A DNA stretch of 64,000 bases from Alienimonas californiensis (GCF_007743815.1 NZ_CP036265.1:3366823-3430822), one strand, 5' to 3'; shown: positions 41,428 through 50,785, counted from the stretch's first letter. Notes: generated from the sequence alone by a model not told the origin. Numbers and translations: made by a program.

Positions 41428-43392
41428 GTGGGCATAACCCAACAAAACGTCCCTGGGCAGGGCCCGGGCGGCGACGACCCGCTCTTGCCGCACCACCGCA
41501 AGGAGCTGGAAGAAGGCGCCGGTCTGACCGCCGGCACGATTAGAGAAGCGCGCATCCGCTCGGCGGGGCCGGTCGAAGCCACCGAGCGGCTCGGTTGGGC
41601 GAACCCGAACCCGAAGCTGGGGAACGCCATGCTGCTGCCGCTAGACGACACACCGGACGGTCCGGTGCAGGCGAAGTTCGATAGGCCCCTGACGGGCGAG
41701 AACGGCAAACCTCGCAAGTACGAGACCACCCGCGGCCACGCCGCCGACGCTTATATCCCGCCCGACGCCCGAGACGGGGTGCTGACGACGAAGGCCCCGG
41801 TCGTCATCACCGAGGGGATCAAAAAGGCGCTGAAGGCAGTCCAGGAGGGAATTCCGACAATCGCCCTGCTGGGCCTCTGGATGTTCAAAGTGAAGGGCGA
41901 AGAGCGCCTCGTTCCGGGCCTTGAACAGGTCGACTGGGACGGCCGGGAAGTCACGATCGTCTTCGACAGCGACGGGCGCACCAACCGCTCCGTTCGGCAG
42001 GCCGCCGTCTCGCTGGCGGAACTGCTGAAGGCTGCCGGGGCGGAGGTGAAAGTGCTGTTCCTGCCGCCGGGCCCGAACGGCAAGAAGGTCGGGATAGACG
42101 ACTTCCTGCTGGCCCACCCGGTCGAGGAACTGGAGGCGCTGATCGCCGACGCCGGCCCGCCGGAGTCGATCGAGGACGCCGGCCGCCGGAAGGCCGGACT
42201 CGTCGACCCGGAGGAACTGGGCAGCGTGATCCTCGTAAGCCGCGCGGTCGACGGAGTGCCCGGTGTCTGGGTGCGCGACGGGGAGATCTATCAGTGGGAT
42301 AAGAACCGGTTCGTCGACGTCTCGGACGACGAGTTCAAGCTGCGGTCCGTCACGACCCTGAAGCCGCACTTCGTCGAGGTCCGTCCCAAGGTCGTGTCCG
42401 GGGCGGTGATGCACGCGAAGGCCGACGCACTGATGCCCAGAGGCGTGGGCGAGGGGGACTGGATCGTCGGCGGTCCGCCGGACGGGTGGGCCGACCCGGC
42501 CGAAGTCTTCCCCGCCGCCAATGGGCTGCTGCACCTGCCGTTCTTCGCGACACGAGCACCGTGCCTAATCGATCACACGCCCCGCCGGTTCACCCGCTGG
42601 GTCAGTCCCGTGCCGTACGACCCGACGGCCCCGCGGCCGGAGACCTGGCTGCGGTTCCTGCACGACCAACTGTTCCCCGGCCGACCCGAACCGGTCCGGC
42701 TGCTCCGGCAGTTCGCTGGCGGTCTACTGATGCAGCAAGCGGTGTTTCAAAAGATGCTGATGATGATCGGCCCGGGGCGGAGCGGGAAGGGGACGATCAT
42801 GTGGGTGTTTGAGTCGCTGCTGGGGCCGGAGATGCGTTCCGCGGTGCCGCTGAAAAAGCTCGGCGGCCAGTTCGACGGGGCCGACCTCCTGGATAAACGG
42901 CTGCTGTCGATCGGCGACCTCCGCCTGCCGACGGACCGGCGGTCCCGGGAAGCGCCGATCGAGATGCTGCTGTCGCTCTCCGGCGGGGACCCGATCACGT
43001 TCGACCGGAAATATAAAGAGCCGGTCACCGCCCGCCCGCCGGTGCGGATCGTGATCGCGAGCAACGAGTTGCCGGTCCTTCCGGACCCCAGCGGCGTGAT
43101 CGCCAGCCGGTTCGTCGGCGTCAAGTTCACGGATTCCTTCGATGGCGTGGAGGACCCGCGCCTGAAGGACAAGCTGCGGCCGGAACTCCCGGCCATTCTG
43201 AACTGGGCGCTGGCCGGGTATCTCGACCTGATCGAGACCGGCCGGCTCGTCGAGCCGGCGGGGTCGGACGGGTTGCGGGCGGAACTGGAAGCGCTGGCCA
43301 GCCCAGTGAAGGTCTTCGTCAAAGACGCCTGCGTGCTCGGCGCGAACGAGGCAGTGCCCGCGGCGAAGCTGCGGGAGCTATTCAGCCAATGA
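41428..43392 (+). CDS. DUF3854/TOPRIM-type primase with SF3 (P4/D5-like) helicase, nonsense-truncated
   Basis: The product is 654 residues from GTG 41428 (VGITQQNVPGQGPGG); the open frame further upstream overlaps the DUF1580 gene and is Arg/Pro-rich. A TOPRIM-like DUF3854 domain shows VVITEGIKKALKAVQEG, EVTIVFDSDGR and KVGIDDFLL (about residues 120-235). An SF3 helicase follows: MMIGPGRSGKGTIMWVFESL (Walker A), LLSIGDLRLP (Walker B region) and PVRIVIASNELPVL. It starts element replication by priming and unwinding. The frame stops at TGA 43390-43392 after LRELFSQ, but the same phase continues SADRGQPTLDEGEFGRQLKA to a stop at 43536, the expected winged-helix tail. A W-to-stop change is likely. 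Confidence 0.9.
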   Translation: MGITQQNVPGQGPGGDDPLLPHHRKELEEGAGLTAGTIREARIRSAGPVEATERLGWANPNPKLGNAMLLPLDDTPDGPVQAKFDRPLTGENGKPRKYETTRGHAADAYIPPDARDGVLTTKAPVVITEGIKKALKAVQEGIPTIALLGLWMFKVKGEERLVPGLEQVDWDGREVTIVFDSDGRTNRSVRQAAVSLAELLKAAGAEVKVLFLPPGPNGKKVGIDDFLLAHPVEELEALIADAGPPESIEDAGRRKAGLVDPEELGSVILVSRAVDGVPGVWVRDGEIYQWDKNRFVDVSDDEFKLRSVTTLKPHFVEVRPKVVSGAVMHAKADALMPRGVGEGDWIVGGPPDGWADPAEVFPAANGLLHLPFFATRAPCLIDHTPRRFTRWVSPVPYDPTAPRPETWLRFLHDQLFPGRPEPVRLLRQFAGGLLMQQAVFQKMLMMIGPGRSGKGTIMWVFESLLGPEMRSAVPLKKLGGQFDGADLLDKRLLSIGDLRLPTDRRSREAPIEMLLSLSGGDPITFDRKYKEPVTARPPVRIVIASNELPVLPDPSGVIASRFVGVKFTDSFDGVEDPRLKDKLRPELPAILNWALAGYLDLIETGRLVEPAGSDGLRAELEALASPVKVFVKDACVLGANEAVPAAKLRELFSQ

Positions 43393-43637
43393 TCCGCGGA
43401 CCGCGGCCAGCCGACCCTCGACGAAGGCGAGTTTGGCCGACAGCTCAAAGCCGCGTTCCCGCGCGTGATCGGCAAGCAGAAACGGACTGGGGGCGACAAG
43501 CGGCTCCTGCACTACTTCGGCGTCGGCCTGCCCTGAATGCCGGGGCGGGGCCGCGTGTGGTACTCGCCCGCATTCATTTAATTCATTTTCCACCGGCCTA
43601 TGATCTCCGCCTCAATGACAAACCACGCCCTTCCCCC

Positions 43638-43976
43638 CTGGTACCGCGGTCGGTCGCCCCCCTACCCGATTGGGCCATCGAACTCCCCAATCCCCAGTCC
43701 GACGACGGCGATGTCGGATCGGCCCCCACAGCCCTCGTCCGTGGCTGGAAGCTGCACAACGACACCATCGTGTGCCGCGCCTGCTGCCCGCAGCCCGCCG
43801 GCGCCGTTCCCGTCACCCTCGTCGGCGAGGGTGACAATCTGTGCTGGGAAGAGTCCGCCGCCGAGGCAGCCGAGGCCACGCCCGTCGACGGCGGAGCGCC
43901 GGCCGACGGCGGCCCTGACATGGATGACGCTGACGCCGAGGAATCCGCCGCCGACGATCAGTTCGGAGAACTTTAA
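43638..43976 (+). CDS. Small acidic protein with CxxC motif, start uncertain
   Basis: The sense-looking part reads SVAPLPDWAIELPNPQSDDG, LVRGWKLHNDTIVCRACCPQ, then an acidic Ala/Asp/Glu tail ending DDQFGEL. There is no ATG, GTG or TTG directly before it in frame; the nearest ATG (43615, MTNHALPPWYRGR) is one frame off, with a C6 run between, so a frameshift is possible. The start given is only the point where the frame looks coding. The stop overlaps the polymerase start by one base (TAATG), indicating coupling. It is a small partner of the replication module; function unknown. Confidence 0.5.
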   Translation: MVPRSVAPLPDWAIELPNPQSDDGDVGSAPTALVRGWKLHNDTIVCRACCPQPAGAVPVTLVGEGDNLCWEESAAEAAEATPVDGGAPADGGPDMDDADAEESAADDQFGEL

Positions 43977-46222
43977 TGGGCAGGCTCCTCACCGCCGGCG
44001 CGCTGACCGGCCGGACCGAAATCGACGTCGCGGTCGGCTCGCAGCGGACGACGTTCCGCGAATGGACACCGGGCGACGATCCGTTTGCCGAGACGTTCGC
44101 GTTCGATTCCGAGACCACGCGGATCCGCGACGACCTGCCCGAGCGGGTGCCGGACTACGTGCTCGGCGTCGCCAGCGACGGCGACCGCGGCGTGTTCGTC
44201 TCCCGGAAGAACCTGCCGGCGTTCTGGGCGGCGCATGCGCACTGCGCCTGGGCGTTCCACCACGCCGCCTTCGACCTCGCCGTCGTCCAGAAGGCGCTGG
44301 GCGTGCGGGGCGACGTGTATGCGCTCGTCGAGGACGGCCGGGCGTGGGACACCCTGATCCTCGCCAAGCAGCTGGGCTTGGCCACGCGGGGCACGACGGG
44401 CGGGGCGTTCTCGCTCGACGCCTGCGCCGCGGAGTTCCTCCGCGTCGACCTCCCGAAGACCGTGACCGACGCCGCCGGCAACGACGTCCGCACCGGGTTC
44501 GGCCGGTTCCTCAACAAACCGGTCGCCGCGATCCCGCCCGACTACCTGCGGTACGCCGCCGGCGACGCGGTCGCGACCTGGCTGCTGTTCGGCGTCCTGA
44601 AGGCCCGCATACGGGCCGTGCGGAAGGACCGGCGGGAAACGTTCGGCGAGACCGGCGACGACCGCCTCGCGGCCGCCTGGCGCGAATACGGCCCGCTCAC
44701 CCACCACACCCAGCTGAAGAGCACCGTGATGTGCGACGTGATGCGCCGCACCGGGCTGGGCGTGGACGCCGATCGCGCCGCCGCGGCGCGGGACGAACTC
44801 GGCGACCGCATCGACCAGATCCGCGCCGAACTCGCCGGGGCGACGTTCGGCGATCCGCCGGTCCCGTTCGTGGTGGAGGGACCGGGCAGCGGGGCGTCGC
44901 TGCAGGCCCTCCTGAGCGACGTGCACGCCCGCCGGCCGGACCTGCCGAAGCCGAAGACCGACTCCGGCGCGTGGGCGGCGGACGAGTCCGCGCTGACGGC
45001 GTTGGCGGACGAGGAGCCGGTCTTGGCGACGCTGCTGGAATTGAAGCGGCTCGTGAAATTGCGGAACACCTACTTCGTCCCCCTGTCGACCTCGGGCGGG
45101 CAGGTGCACGCCCAGTTCCGGCCGCTCCTGAACACCGGGCGGATGAGCTGCTCGAAGCCGAACCTGCAGAACCTCCCCCGCGCCGCGGACGGGTTGCCGT
45201 CGGTACGAGCCTGTTTGGTCCCGAAACCCGGACACGTGCTCTTGGCCGTCGACTACGCCCAGATCGAGTTGTGCGTGCTAGCGGCGGTTCTGCAGGACCA
45301 GCTGCGGCTCGGCGGATCGCTGGCGGCGCTGGTGGACGACCCCGACGTCGACCTGCACAAGCGGATCGCCGCGACCGTGTTGAACAAAACGGACGGCGAG
45401 GTCGAGCCCCACGAGCGGCAGAGCGCCAAAGCCGTCAGCTTCGGCCGCCCCGGCGGGATGGGGGCGGCGTCGCTGCAACGACAGGCGAAGGAGGCCTACG
45501 GCGTGGATCTGACCGACGAGGAGGTCCAGGCGCGGATCGACGCCTACGAGGCGCTGGTGCCGGAACTGAAGCGGTACCTGACGGACGCGGCCGACGTCGG
45601 GCAGCGGCTCGCGGCGCGGTTGAACCTCACTCCCGCCGCCTACGCCGCGTCGAAGGGAGATTACGACAACGACGACGGTCCCGCCGGTTGGCTCGGCGGG
45701 ATGCTGTTGAAGGTCTTGCGCGTCCCGAAGCCCGTGACGCGATCGGGTCGACCGTACGCGCCGGAGGAGCTGTCGTACCTGTGGGACGCCGCCTTCTCGC
45801 TGGCCGGCGACCTTGGGGCGGAACGCACCCAGCAAATGCGGACGCGGAAATCCTCGAAGAAACTCGCGAGCTCCGTCGAGCGTTTGGTCGGCCGGAACGC
45901 CTGCACCCTCACCGGCCGGTTCCGCTCCAACTGCCTGTTCACCGAGAGCCGCAACACGCTCTTCCAGGGCGTCGCCGCCGACGGCCTGATCCTCGCCCTG
46001 TGGGACCTCTGGCGGGCCGGCTACAGGCCCGTGCTGGCGATCCACGACGAGATCGTCCTGGAGGTGGCGGAGAAGGACCTGACGAAGGCGCTGGTCGACG
46101 ACGTGACGGCGCGGATGGAGGCGGCGATGGGGCGGGTGATCCCGGGCGTGAAGGTGACAGCGGAGCCGACGGCATTGCGGTCGCTCGATAAGGCCAACGA
46201 GGCGGAACTGCCGCGGGAGTGA
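43976..46222 (+). CDS. Family A DNA polymerase with 3'-5' exonuclease domain
   Basis: The product is 748 residues. The N-terminal part is a DEDD-type exonuclease: FAFDSETTRIRDDLPE, HAAFDLAVVQKAL, and YLRYAAGDAVATW (about residues 42-205). The polymerase domain shows RMSCSKPNLQNLPR, motif A LLAVDYAQIELC (Asp426), motif B ERQSAKAVSFGRPGGMG and motif C LAIHDEIVLEV (His690-Asp691). No 5' nuclease domain is present. Together this resembles phage and element PolA-type replicases rather than the host repair enzyme. It follows the primase-helicase and the small acidic protein in one run, so the element probably replicates itself after excision. Confidence 0.94.
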   Translation: MGRLLTAGALTGRTEIDVAVGSQRTTFREWTPGDDPFAETFAFDSETTRIRDDLPERVPDYVLGVASDGDRGVFVSRKNLPAFWAAHAHCAWAFHHAAFDLAVVQKALGVRGDVYALVEDGRAWDTLILAKQLGLATRGTTGGAFSLDACAAEFLRVDLPKTVTDAAGNDVRTGFGRFLNKPVAAIPPDYLRYAAGDAVATWLLFGVLKARIRAVRKDRRETFGETGDDRLAAAWREYGPLTHHTQLKSTVMCDVMRRTGLGVDADRAAAARDELGDRIDQIRAELAGATFGDPPVPFVVEGPGSGASLQALLSDVHARRPDLPKPKTDSGAWAADESALTALADEEPVLATLLELKRLVKLRNTYFVPLSTSGGQVHAQFRPLLNTGRMSCSKPNLQNLPRAADGLPSVRACLVPKPGHVLLAVDYAQIELCVLAAVLQDQLRLGGSLAALVDDPDVDLHKRIAATVLNKTDGEVEPHERQSAKAVSFGRPGGMGAASLQRQAKEAYGVDLTDEEVQARIDAYEALVPELKRYLTDAADVGQRLAARLNLTPAAYAASKGDYDNDDGPAGWLGGMLLKVLRVPKPVTRSGRPYAPEELSYLWDAAFSLAGDLGAERTQQMRTRKSSKKLASSVERLVGRNACTLTGRFRSNCLFTESRNTLFQGVAADGLILALWDLWRAGYRPVLAIHDEIVLEVAEKDLTKALVDDVTARMEAAMGRVIPGVKVTAEPTALRSLDKANEAELPRE

Positions 46223-46298
46223 GAAGGGGAGCGGGGCCGAGCCGGGACGGGCGGCTCCGGCGGAAGCAGACCCCCGCTCCGGCGATGGGGCGAGGCCG

Positions 46299-46317
46299 GT
46301 GTCAGGGGTATCAGGGG
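46299..46317 (+). repeat. Copy of the GTCAGGGGTGTCAGGGG repeat
   Basis: GTGTCAGGGGTATCAGGGG differs by one base from the arm in the integrase gene. It lies 77 bp after the polymerase stop and is in inverted orientation to the copy at 46570. Confidence 0.75.
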
Positions 46318-46569
46318 GCCTTCAGCAGTCTGACGGCGTGTACAGACCTGCGGGGCTCGACCTGCCTCGGATCCGCGGGCCCCAACGGCCATTGGCGTTC
46401 GCGTGGATCGAATTTGTGCGTCGAGACGTGCCGGCGCCCGGGGCTCCCGGGGGCCGCTCCCTCGGAGCGGCCGGTCGGACGGCTGGGGCGCCGCCCGCGA
46501 GCCTTTCGGGTCGCCGCGGTCGCGTTGCGGTCGGCGCCAGCCGCCGCGGGGTCCAGAACTCAGTTGTGT

Positions 46570-46587
46570 CCCTGACACCCCTGACAC
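46570..46587 (-). repeat. Inverted copy of the GTCAGGGGTGTCAGGGG repeat
   Basis: CCCTGACACCCCTGACAC is the reverse complement of the repeat family. With the copy at 46299 it brackets about 270 bp without a convincing gene (open frames there are Arg/Gly-rich shadows). Confidence 0.75.
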
Positions 46588-46722
46588 GAACCTGCAAGGA
46601 CGGTCTCGAACGACCCGGGCGGGCGGAGGTCAAGGGTTCCGTAAATCTGCCCCGTCGTAACGTCAATTTGAAGCGGCGGGACCGGCCTGCACCGGAGGAG
46701 GTCCTCCTGACCCGGAGGTCGG

Positions 46723-46754
46723 CTCACGGCCGCCGCAGCGGCGGAGGCCGTGAG
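46723..46754. other. Strong hairpin in non-coding stretch
   Basis: CTCACGGCC (46723-46731) pairs with GGCCGTGAG (46746-46754), and four inner pairs continue after one mismatch. There is no T tract, so it may be a terminator variant or a structural element near the end of the mobile module. A CAAATT-A-AATTTG palindrome follows at 46777-46789. Confidence 0.45.
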
Positions 46755-46876
46755 ACCGCGATGAAGGACACATCTACAAATTAAATTTGCGGCCACCGCG
46801 GCCGCTCGCGGAGTCGGCAGGTTGCTGCACCTGGAGCCGACTTTTCCGCCGCCTGTCCGTCGAACGCTTCGCCTAA

Positions 46877-47293
46877 ACGCACATCCTCGGCACGGCTACT
46901 CTCGCGGGGACGGCCGACCTCTCGGAGTCGTCGATCGTCCCCCCGCCTCAGAAGCTCCACATCTTCGCCCACCTCACCGTCGACGAGATCCGCGCCCCGG
47001 CCCATCCGCCGAACCTCGCGGTTCCCCGCCCCGACCGCTACCGGAACCTGCGAGAGCGGATCGCGACGCTGCCCGAAGAGACCTTCGTCGAGCTTTCCGG
47101 CCTGTTCACGCTCGGTCGGGGGGACATCCGCCTTTCCCGACGCGAGCCCGTTGCGAAGTTGACCCAGCACGGGCGCTTCTACGCCCGATACCCAGAGGCC
47201 CGCGCCATGCTCGCGTGGAAGCGGCGCTGCCTGCGGGAGTACCTGCACGACGGGCTCGTCGCCCTGGGGATCGAGCTTGGGTTCGTCGTGTAG
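46877..47293 (+). pseudogene. Remnant coding frame without a start codon, unknown function
   Basis: From the codon after TAA 46874-46876 the frame is open for 138 codons to TAG 47291. It has no ATG, GTG or TTG until deep inside. The translation looks like real protein: KLHIFAHLTVDEIRAPAHPP, RYRNLRERIATLPEETFVEL, LTQHGRFYARYPEARAMLAW, REYLHDGLVALGIELGFVV. I do not recognise the family. It is probably the C-terminal part of a gene whose 5' end was lost in the rearranged stretch 46223-46876. Confidence 0.45.
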
Positions 47294-47632
47294 AGCGCCC
47301 GCCCCGGCTCGTTCGTTCTTTGCTCGGGGGCCAGGCCCCGCTGGAGGCGAACACGGACCGTCGGCGTCGACCGCGGGAGCCGGTCGATTCTCCGACCGGC
47401 GGAGGGCCGCAACCGGTCGCCGCCCCCGCACACGAACGTCGGCAAGCCAAAGACGGCCCAGGAGACGCCGCAGGATGCCCTCGCTGCCCGAGACGGCCTC
47501 CGCCCCGTGTGAGACCGTCGCAGGGACGCACGCGAGAGCGCCGGCGGGCCGGAACCGGGCGGACGGATCGAACTGCCAGTCGACGGGCTACGCTGGGCCC
47601 GGTTTCCCGCCCCCCGCCGGACGGCCCCCGCC

Positions 47633-48684
47633 GTGTTCTCCCGCAACGTCGCCCTCGTTCTCGTTCTCGTTCTGTTCGCGGCGTGCGGCTGTCGGCCGAA
47701 GCCCGAGGCGGACTCGCCGGCGGTCCCCGAGGAGTTCCCCTCCGACCCGAACCGCTTCCCCGGCCACCCCGACGGCTTCGGGCCGGATCCGTCGGCGCCC
47801 GCAGCGTCCGTCCCGACCGACCGATCCGCCGACGGCGACGTGGTGGTGGCGACCTGGAACAGCGGCCCCCTGTTCTCCGTCGCCGACGTCCAAGCTCGGA
47901 CCGACGACTTCGCCGCCCTCGCCGCCGACGTGCGGCCGGACGTGCTGCTGTTGGACGAAGTCACTTCGCTGGCGGTCGCCCGAACGGTCGCCGAGGCGCT
48001 GGGCCTGCCGACCGGCCCAGAGCACGTGGTGGTGAGCGACTTCAATCCGAACGACGAGGCCCAATACAGCAGCCTGGAGGTGGCGATTCTCTCCCGCCTC
48101 CCGCTGGCGAACGCGGTGGTGTTCGACCGCGGCCCTGAGGGCGGCGCCCGGTCCGGCTAGCCAGAGGAGCGCCGGCTGGAGCGGGTCGACCTGGACGGGA
48201 TCGCGGACATGGGCGTGGGCCGCGGGTGCCTCGCCGCAGACGTACCCGCTTTGGGCCTCGTGATGTTCGTGACGCACCTGAAGTCTTCCTCCGGCCGATC
48301 GGGCGAGTAGGACCGAGACAACGCCCGCAAGCGGGAACTGGTGGCCGCGGCGAGGGCCCGGCACGTCGCCGAGCGGCTCGCGGCCGATCCGACCCTCACC
48401 GCGGTCGTCGGCGGGACTTCAACGTGGGGGAGACGGACGCCGGCAAGAACGGCGTCGTCCTCGCCGACGACCGGACCGACGGCTACGACGACACCCACGC
48501 CCTGATGACGCGGAGGCTGTTGGACGGACTGCGGCTGCGGAGCCTCACCCGGGAGAAGGGCAACACCTACGACGACACCCCCGGCGACGGCGTCTTCCCG
48601 TACCCGGACGTGGGTGTCATCGACATGCTGTACGTCGGCGGGGCGGGGCGGAGGCCGAGCGGTTTGGCGAGGGCCGCCGGGCCG
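47633..48684 (+). pseudogene. Endonuclease/exonuclease/phosphatase-family lipoprotein, two stops and one frameshift
   Basis: It starts MFSRNVALVLVLVLFAACGC, a lipoprotein signal, then a Pro-rich linker and the EEP fold: VVVATWNSGPLFSVADVQAR, DVLLLDEVTS, EVAILSRLPLANAVVF. The first frame ends at TAG 48158-48160 but continues in phase (ERRLERVDLDGIADMGVGRG, GLVMFVTHLKSSSGRSGE) to a second TAG at 48308-48310, then further to VVGG near 48413 where one base is missing. The next frame gives DFNVGETDAGKNGVVLADDR and VGVIDMLYVGG. Catalytic strings THLKSS and GDFN are still recognisable. The gene is dead unless these are sequence errors. The stretch 47294-47632 before it holds nothing convincing. Confidence 0.75.
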
Positions 48685-48685
48685 G

Positions 48686-50203
48686 TTAATAGTCGCGGAA
48701 CGGGCCGCGGGGTTCGGCGGCGTTCATCGCGGCCTTCCACCCGTCGAACGCGGCTTGAACCCGTTCGAGCGCTTTTGGCCGGGCCGCGGACAGGTCCGTC
48801 GTCTCGCCGGGGTCGGCGGCCAGATCGAATAGCCCGCCACCGACGCCGGGCATGTCGACCCACTTCCAAGCCCCGACGCGGGCGGCCCGCTGGTCGCGGC
48901 GCTCCCAGAACATCGCCGTCCGCGGCGAGGGACGGCCGTCGGTCAGCGTCGGCCACCAGTCGTGCCCGTCCAGCACGACGCCGTCGGGAGCGGGCACGCC
49001 GCCGGCGGCGAGCAGGCTGGGGAAGATCTCCAGCGAGGTCAGCAGTTCGTCGTTGACCGCCCCGGCCGGCACCCCGCCGGCCGGCCAGCGGACGAGGCAC
49101 GGCACCCGCACGCCGCCCTCCCACATCTGCCCCTTGCGTCCGCGGAGCGGCGAGTTGTCGCTGCCGGAGCCGCCGCCATTGTCCGACAGGAAGATCACGA
49201 TCGTCTCGTCCAACGCGTCCGCCGCGTCGAGCCGGTCCAAGACCCGGCCGATCGCGGCGTCCATTCGCGTCACCGCCGCCCGATAATCCCGCCGCCGGGC
49301 GGCGCCCGTGGCGACTTCGACCGTCTCCCCGCCGCCGTACTCGTACCGGTAAGTCGTCCTCCGCGTCTCCTCCGCGACCGGCGGGTACAGGGATTTATAT
49401 TCGTCCGGGGCCTGCACGGTGGAGCGGATCGCCGGGTCCAGCGACGAGCTGTTGTGCGGGGCGTTGAACGGCAGATAAAGAAAGAACGGGTCGCCCGCAG
49501 GCTTCGCCGCCATTTCGTCCAGGAAGCGCAAAGCCTCCCGCTCGAACAGGGCGGTGCTGTACGTGCCGCGGTCCGCGGAGGTCGGTTCGAGGTCGCGGTA
49601 CATGCTCGGCACGCCGTACCGCTCGTGGGTGTAATAGTCGATCCCGGTGTTGACGAAGCCGTAGAAGTCGTCGAACCCGCGGGAGGTCGGCAGGAACCGC
49701 CGCAGCGACCCGAGGTCCCACTTCCCGTAGATCCCGCTGACGTAGCCCGCCGGGGCCAGTGCCTCGGGCAGCAGGACTTCCCGCTCGTCCATGCCGCCGA
49801 TCCGCTCGAACGTCGCCTCGTACTCCGGGGCGGCGTACTGGTGGCCGTAGTCGGGGGCCTCGTTGCGGATCATGTCGGAGACGCCGTTCCGCTGGGGGTA
49901 GCGACCGGTCAGCAGCGATCCGCGGGACGGCGTGCAGGCCGGCCAGGCGACGTAGAAGTTCGTCAGCCGCGTCCCCTCCGCGGCGAGCCGGTCCAGGGCG
50001 GGGGTGATGATCCCGTTCCCCAACAGCCCGAGGTCGTTGTACCCCTGATCGTCCGCGACGATCAGCAGCACGTTTGGTCGGCCGTCGGGCCGGACGTCGG
50101 CGCTGCCGGGCGGCGCCTCCTGCCCGAACGCCGAGGACGCGAGGGCGAGCGAACCGATCGCACACGCCGCCAGAGCGGGGAACAGGGCGGGCTTCCGCAT
50201 CAT
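48686..50203 (-). CDS. Secreted sulfatase (formylglycine-dependent)
   Basis: The product is 505 residues with a signal peptide (LFPALAACAIGSLALASSAF). Metal-binding start NVLLIVADDQGYNDLGLLG, the activation motif CTPSRGSLLTGRY (Cys90, to be converted to formylglycine), and later VIFLSDNGGG and GGVRVPCLVRWPAG place it in the alkaline-phosphatase-like sulfatase family. The substrate is probably a sulfated polysaccharide or glycan, as for the many sulfatases of planctomycetes; the exact substrate cannot be told. The C-terminus ends RGPFRDY. It needs a formylglycine-generating enzyme encoded elsewhere. It is convergent with the dead nuclease gene. Confidence 0.94.
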   Translation of the reverse strand: MMRKPALFPALAACAIGSLALASSAFGQEAPPGSADVRPDGRPNVLLIVADDQGYNDLGLLGNGIITPALDRLAAEGTRLTNFYVAWPACTPSRGSLLTGRYPQRNGVSDMIRNEAPDYGHQYAAPEYEATFERIGGMDEREVLLPEALAPAGYVSGIYGKWDLGSLRRFLPTSRGFDDFYGFVNTGIDYYTHERYGVPSMYRDLEPTSADRGTYSTALFEREALRFLDEMAAKPAGDPFFLYLPFNAPHNSSSLDPAIRSTVQAPDEYKSLYPPVAEETRRTTYRYEYGGGETVEVATGAARRRDYRAAVTRMDAAIGRVLDRLDAADALDETIVIFLSDNGGGSGSDNSPLRGRKGQMWEGGVRVPCLVRWPAGGVPAGAVNDELLTSLEIFPSLLAAGGVPAPDGVVLDGHDWWPTLTDGRPSPRTAMFWERRDQRAARVGAWKWVDMPGVGGGLFDLAADPGETTDLSAARPKALERVQAAFDGWKAAMNAAEPRGPFRDY

Positions 50204-50707
50204 CGACGCCTCTCGGGGGAACGAGTTCCGCGGGGCGCCGCGGAACCTCGAGGTTGCTCCGCCCCGCCGGCAGCCGCAACCGTCCCGCGGCGCGCGAGCC
50301 GCCGGAACGGAGTCCCGCTGCTCAAGTTTCCCGCAGCATGACCGACGCCCCCATCCCCCGGCGCGACCGCCCCGCCGTCAGCACGACCCGCTGCCGATCG
50401 TGACCGTCGAGCCGCCGCCTTCGGGGGCGCGTCCGGGCAGTACAGCTGTGACGCTGCTGGCGGCCGTGGCTGTGCGCCATTCCCGCAGCGCCTTGTCGTT
50501 GCCCTCCGGTGCGTCCCCGAGCAGCGAGACTTGACCGTCGATCTCTATCCGCCCGGCCGGCAAAAAAAGTCGCCGATTGATAGGAGGGGCTGGTGCGTCG
50601 CCGGCGCTCTTCCTGTCGAAGCTCCGGTCGTCCTTTTTCTCCGACCGCCGCCGGCGGTTAAATAGCCGGGGACGTGGCCCCAGTCGTTCAGGCCTCCGTG
50701 CCGTCGC
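50204..50707. other. Intergenic region with possible gene fragment
   Basis: About 500 bp. A minus-strand frame at 50378-50563 (MPAGRIEIDGQVSLLGDAPE, ending TIGSGSC) reads plausibly but has no family signal and no neighbours in phase; I treat it as a possible fragment. An A7 run lies at about 50562-50568. Nothing else supported. Confidence 0.35.
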
Positions 50708-50785
50708 TCAGCCGCCCGCCGCGCAGAGGATGCCGAAGGCGACCAGCCCGGCCGTGAGCTTTTCGCCCTGGCGTTGAGCGGTCAT
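50708..50785 (-). CDS. Possible 25-residue peptide coupled to the PepSY gene
   Basis: The ATG at 50783-50785 overlaps the stop of the PepSY-protein gene (ATGA). The peptide MTAQRQGEKLTAGLVAFGIL ends CAAGG and has one short hydrophobic stretch. Overlap with the upstream gene is the only real evidence; it may be chance. Confidence 0.3.
   Translation of the reverse strand: MTAQRQGEKLTAGLVAFGILCAAGG

Noticed and set aside
43600-46191. 863-codon plus-strand frame over the polymerase gene
   Set aside because: Very Arg/Pro-rich and out of phase with the polymerase motifs.
46299-46784. 161-residue plus-strand frame after the polymerase
   Set aside because: Starts inside the GTCAGGGG repeat and has shadow-like composition.
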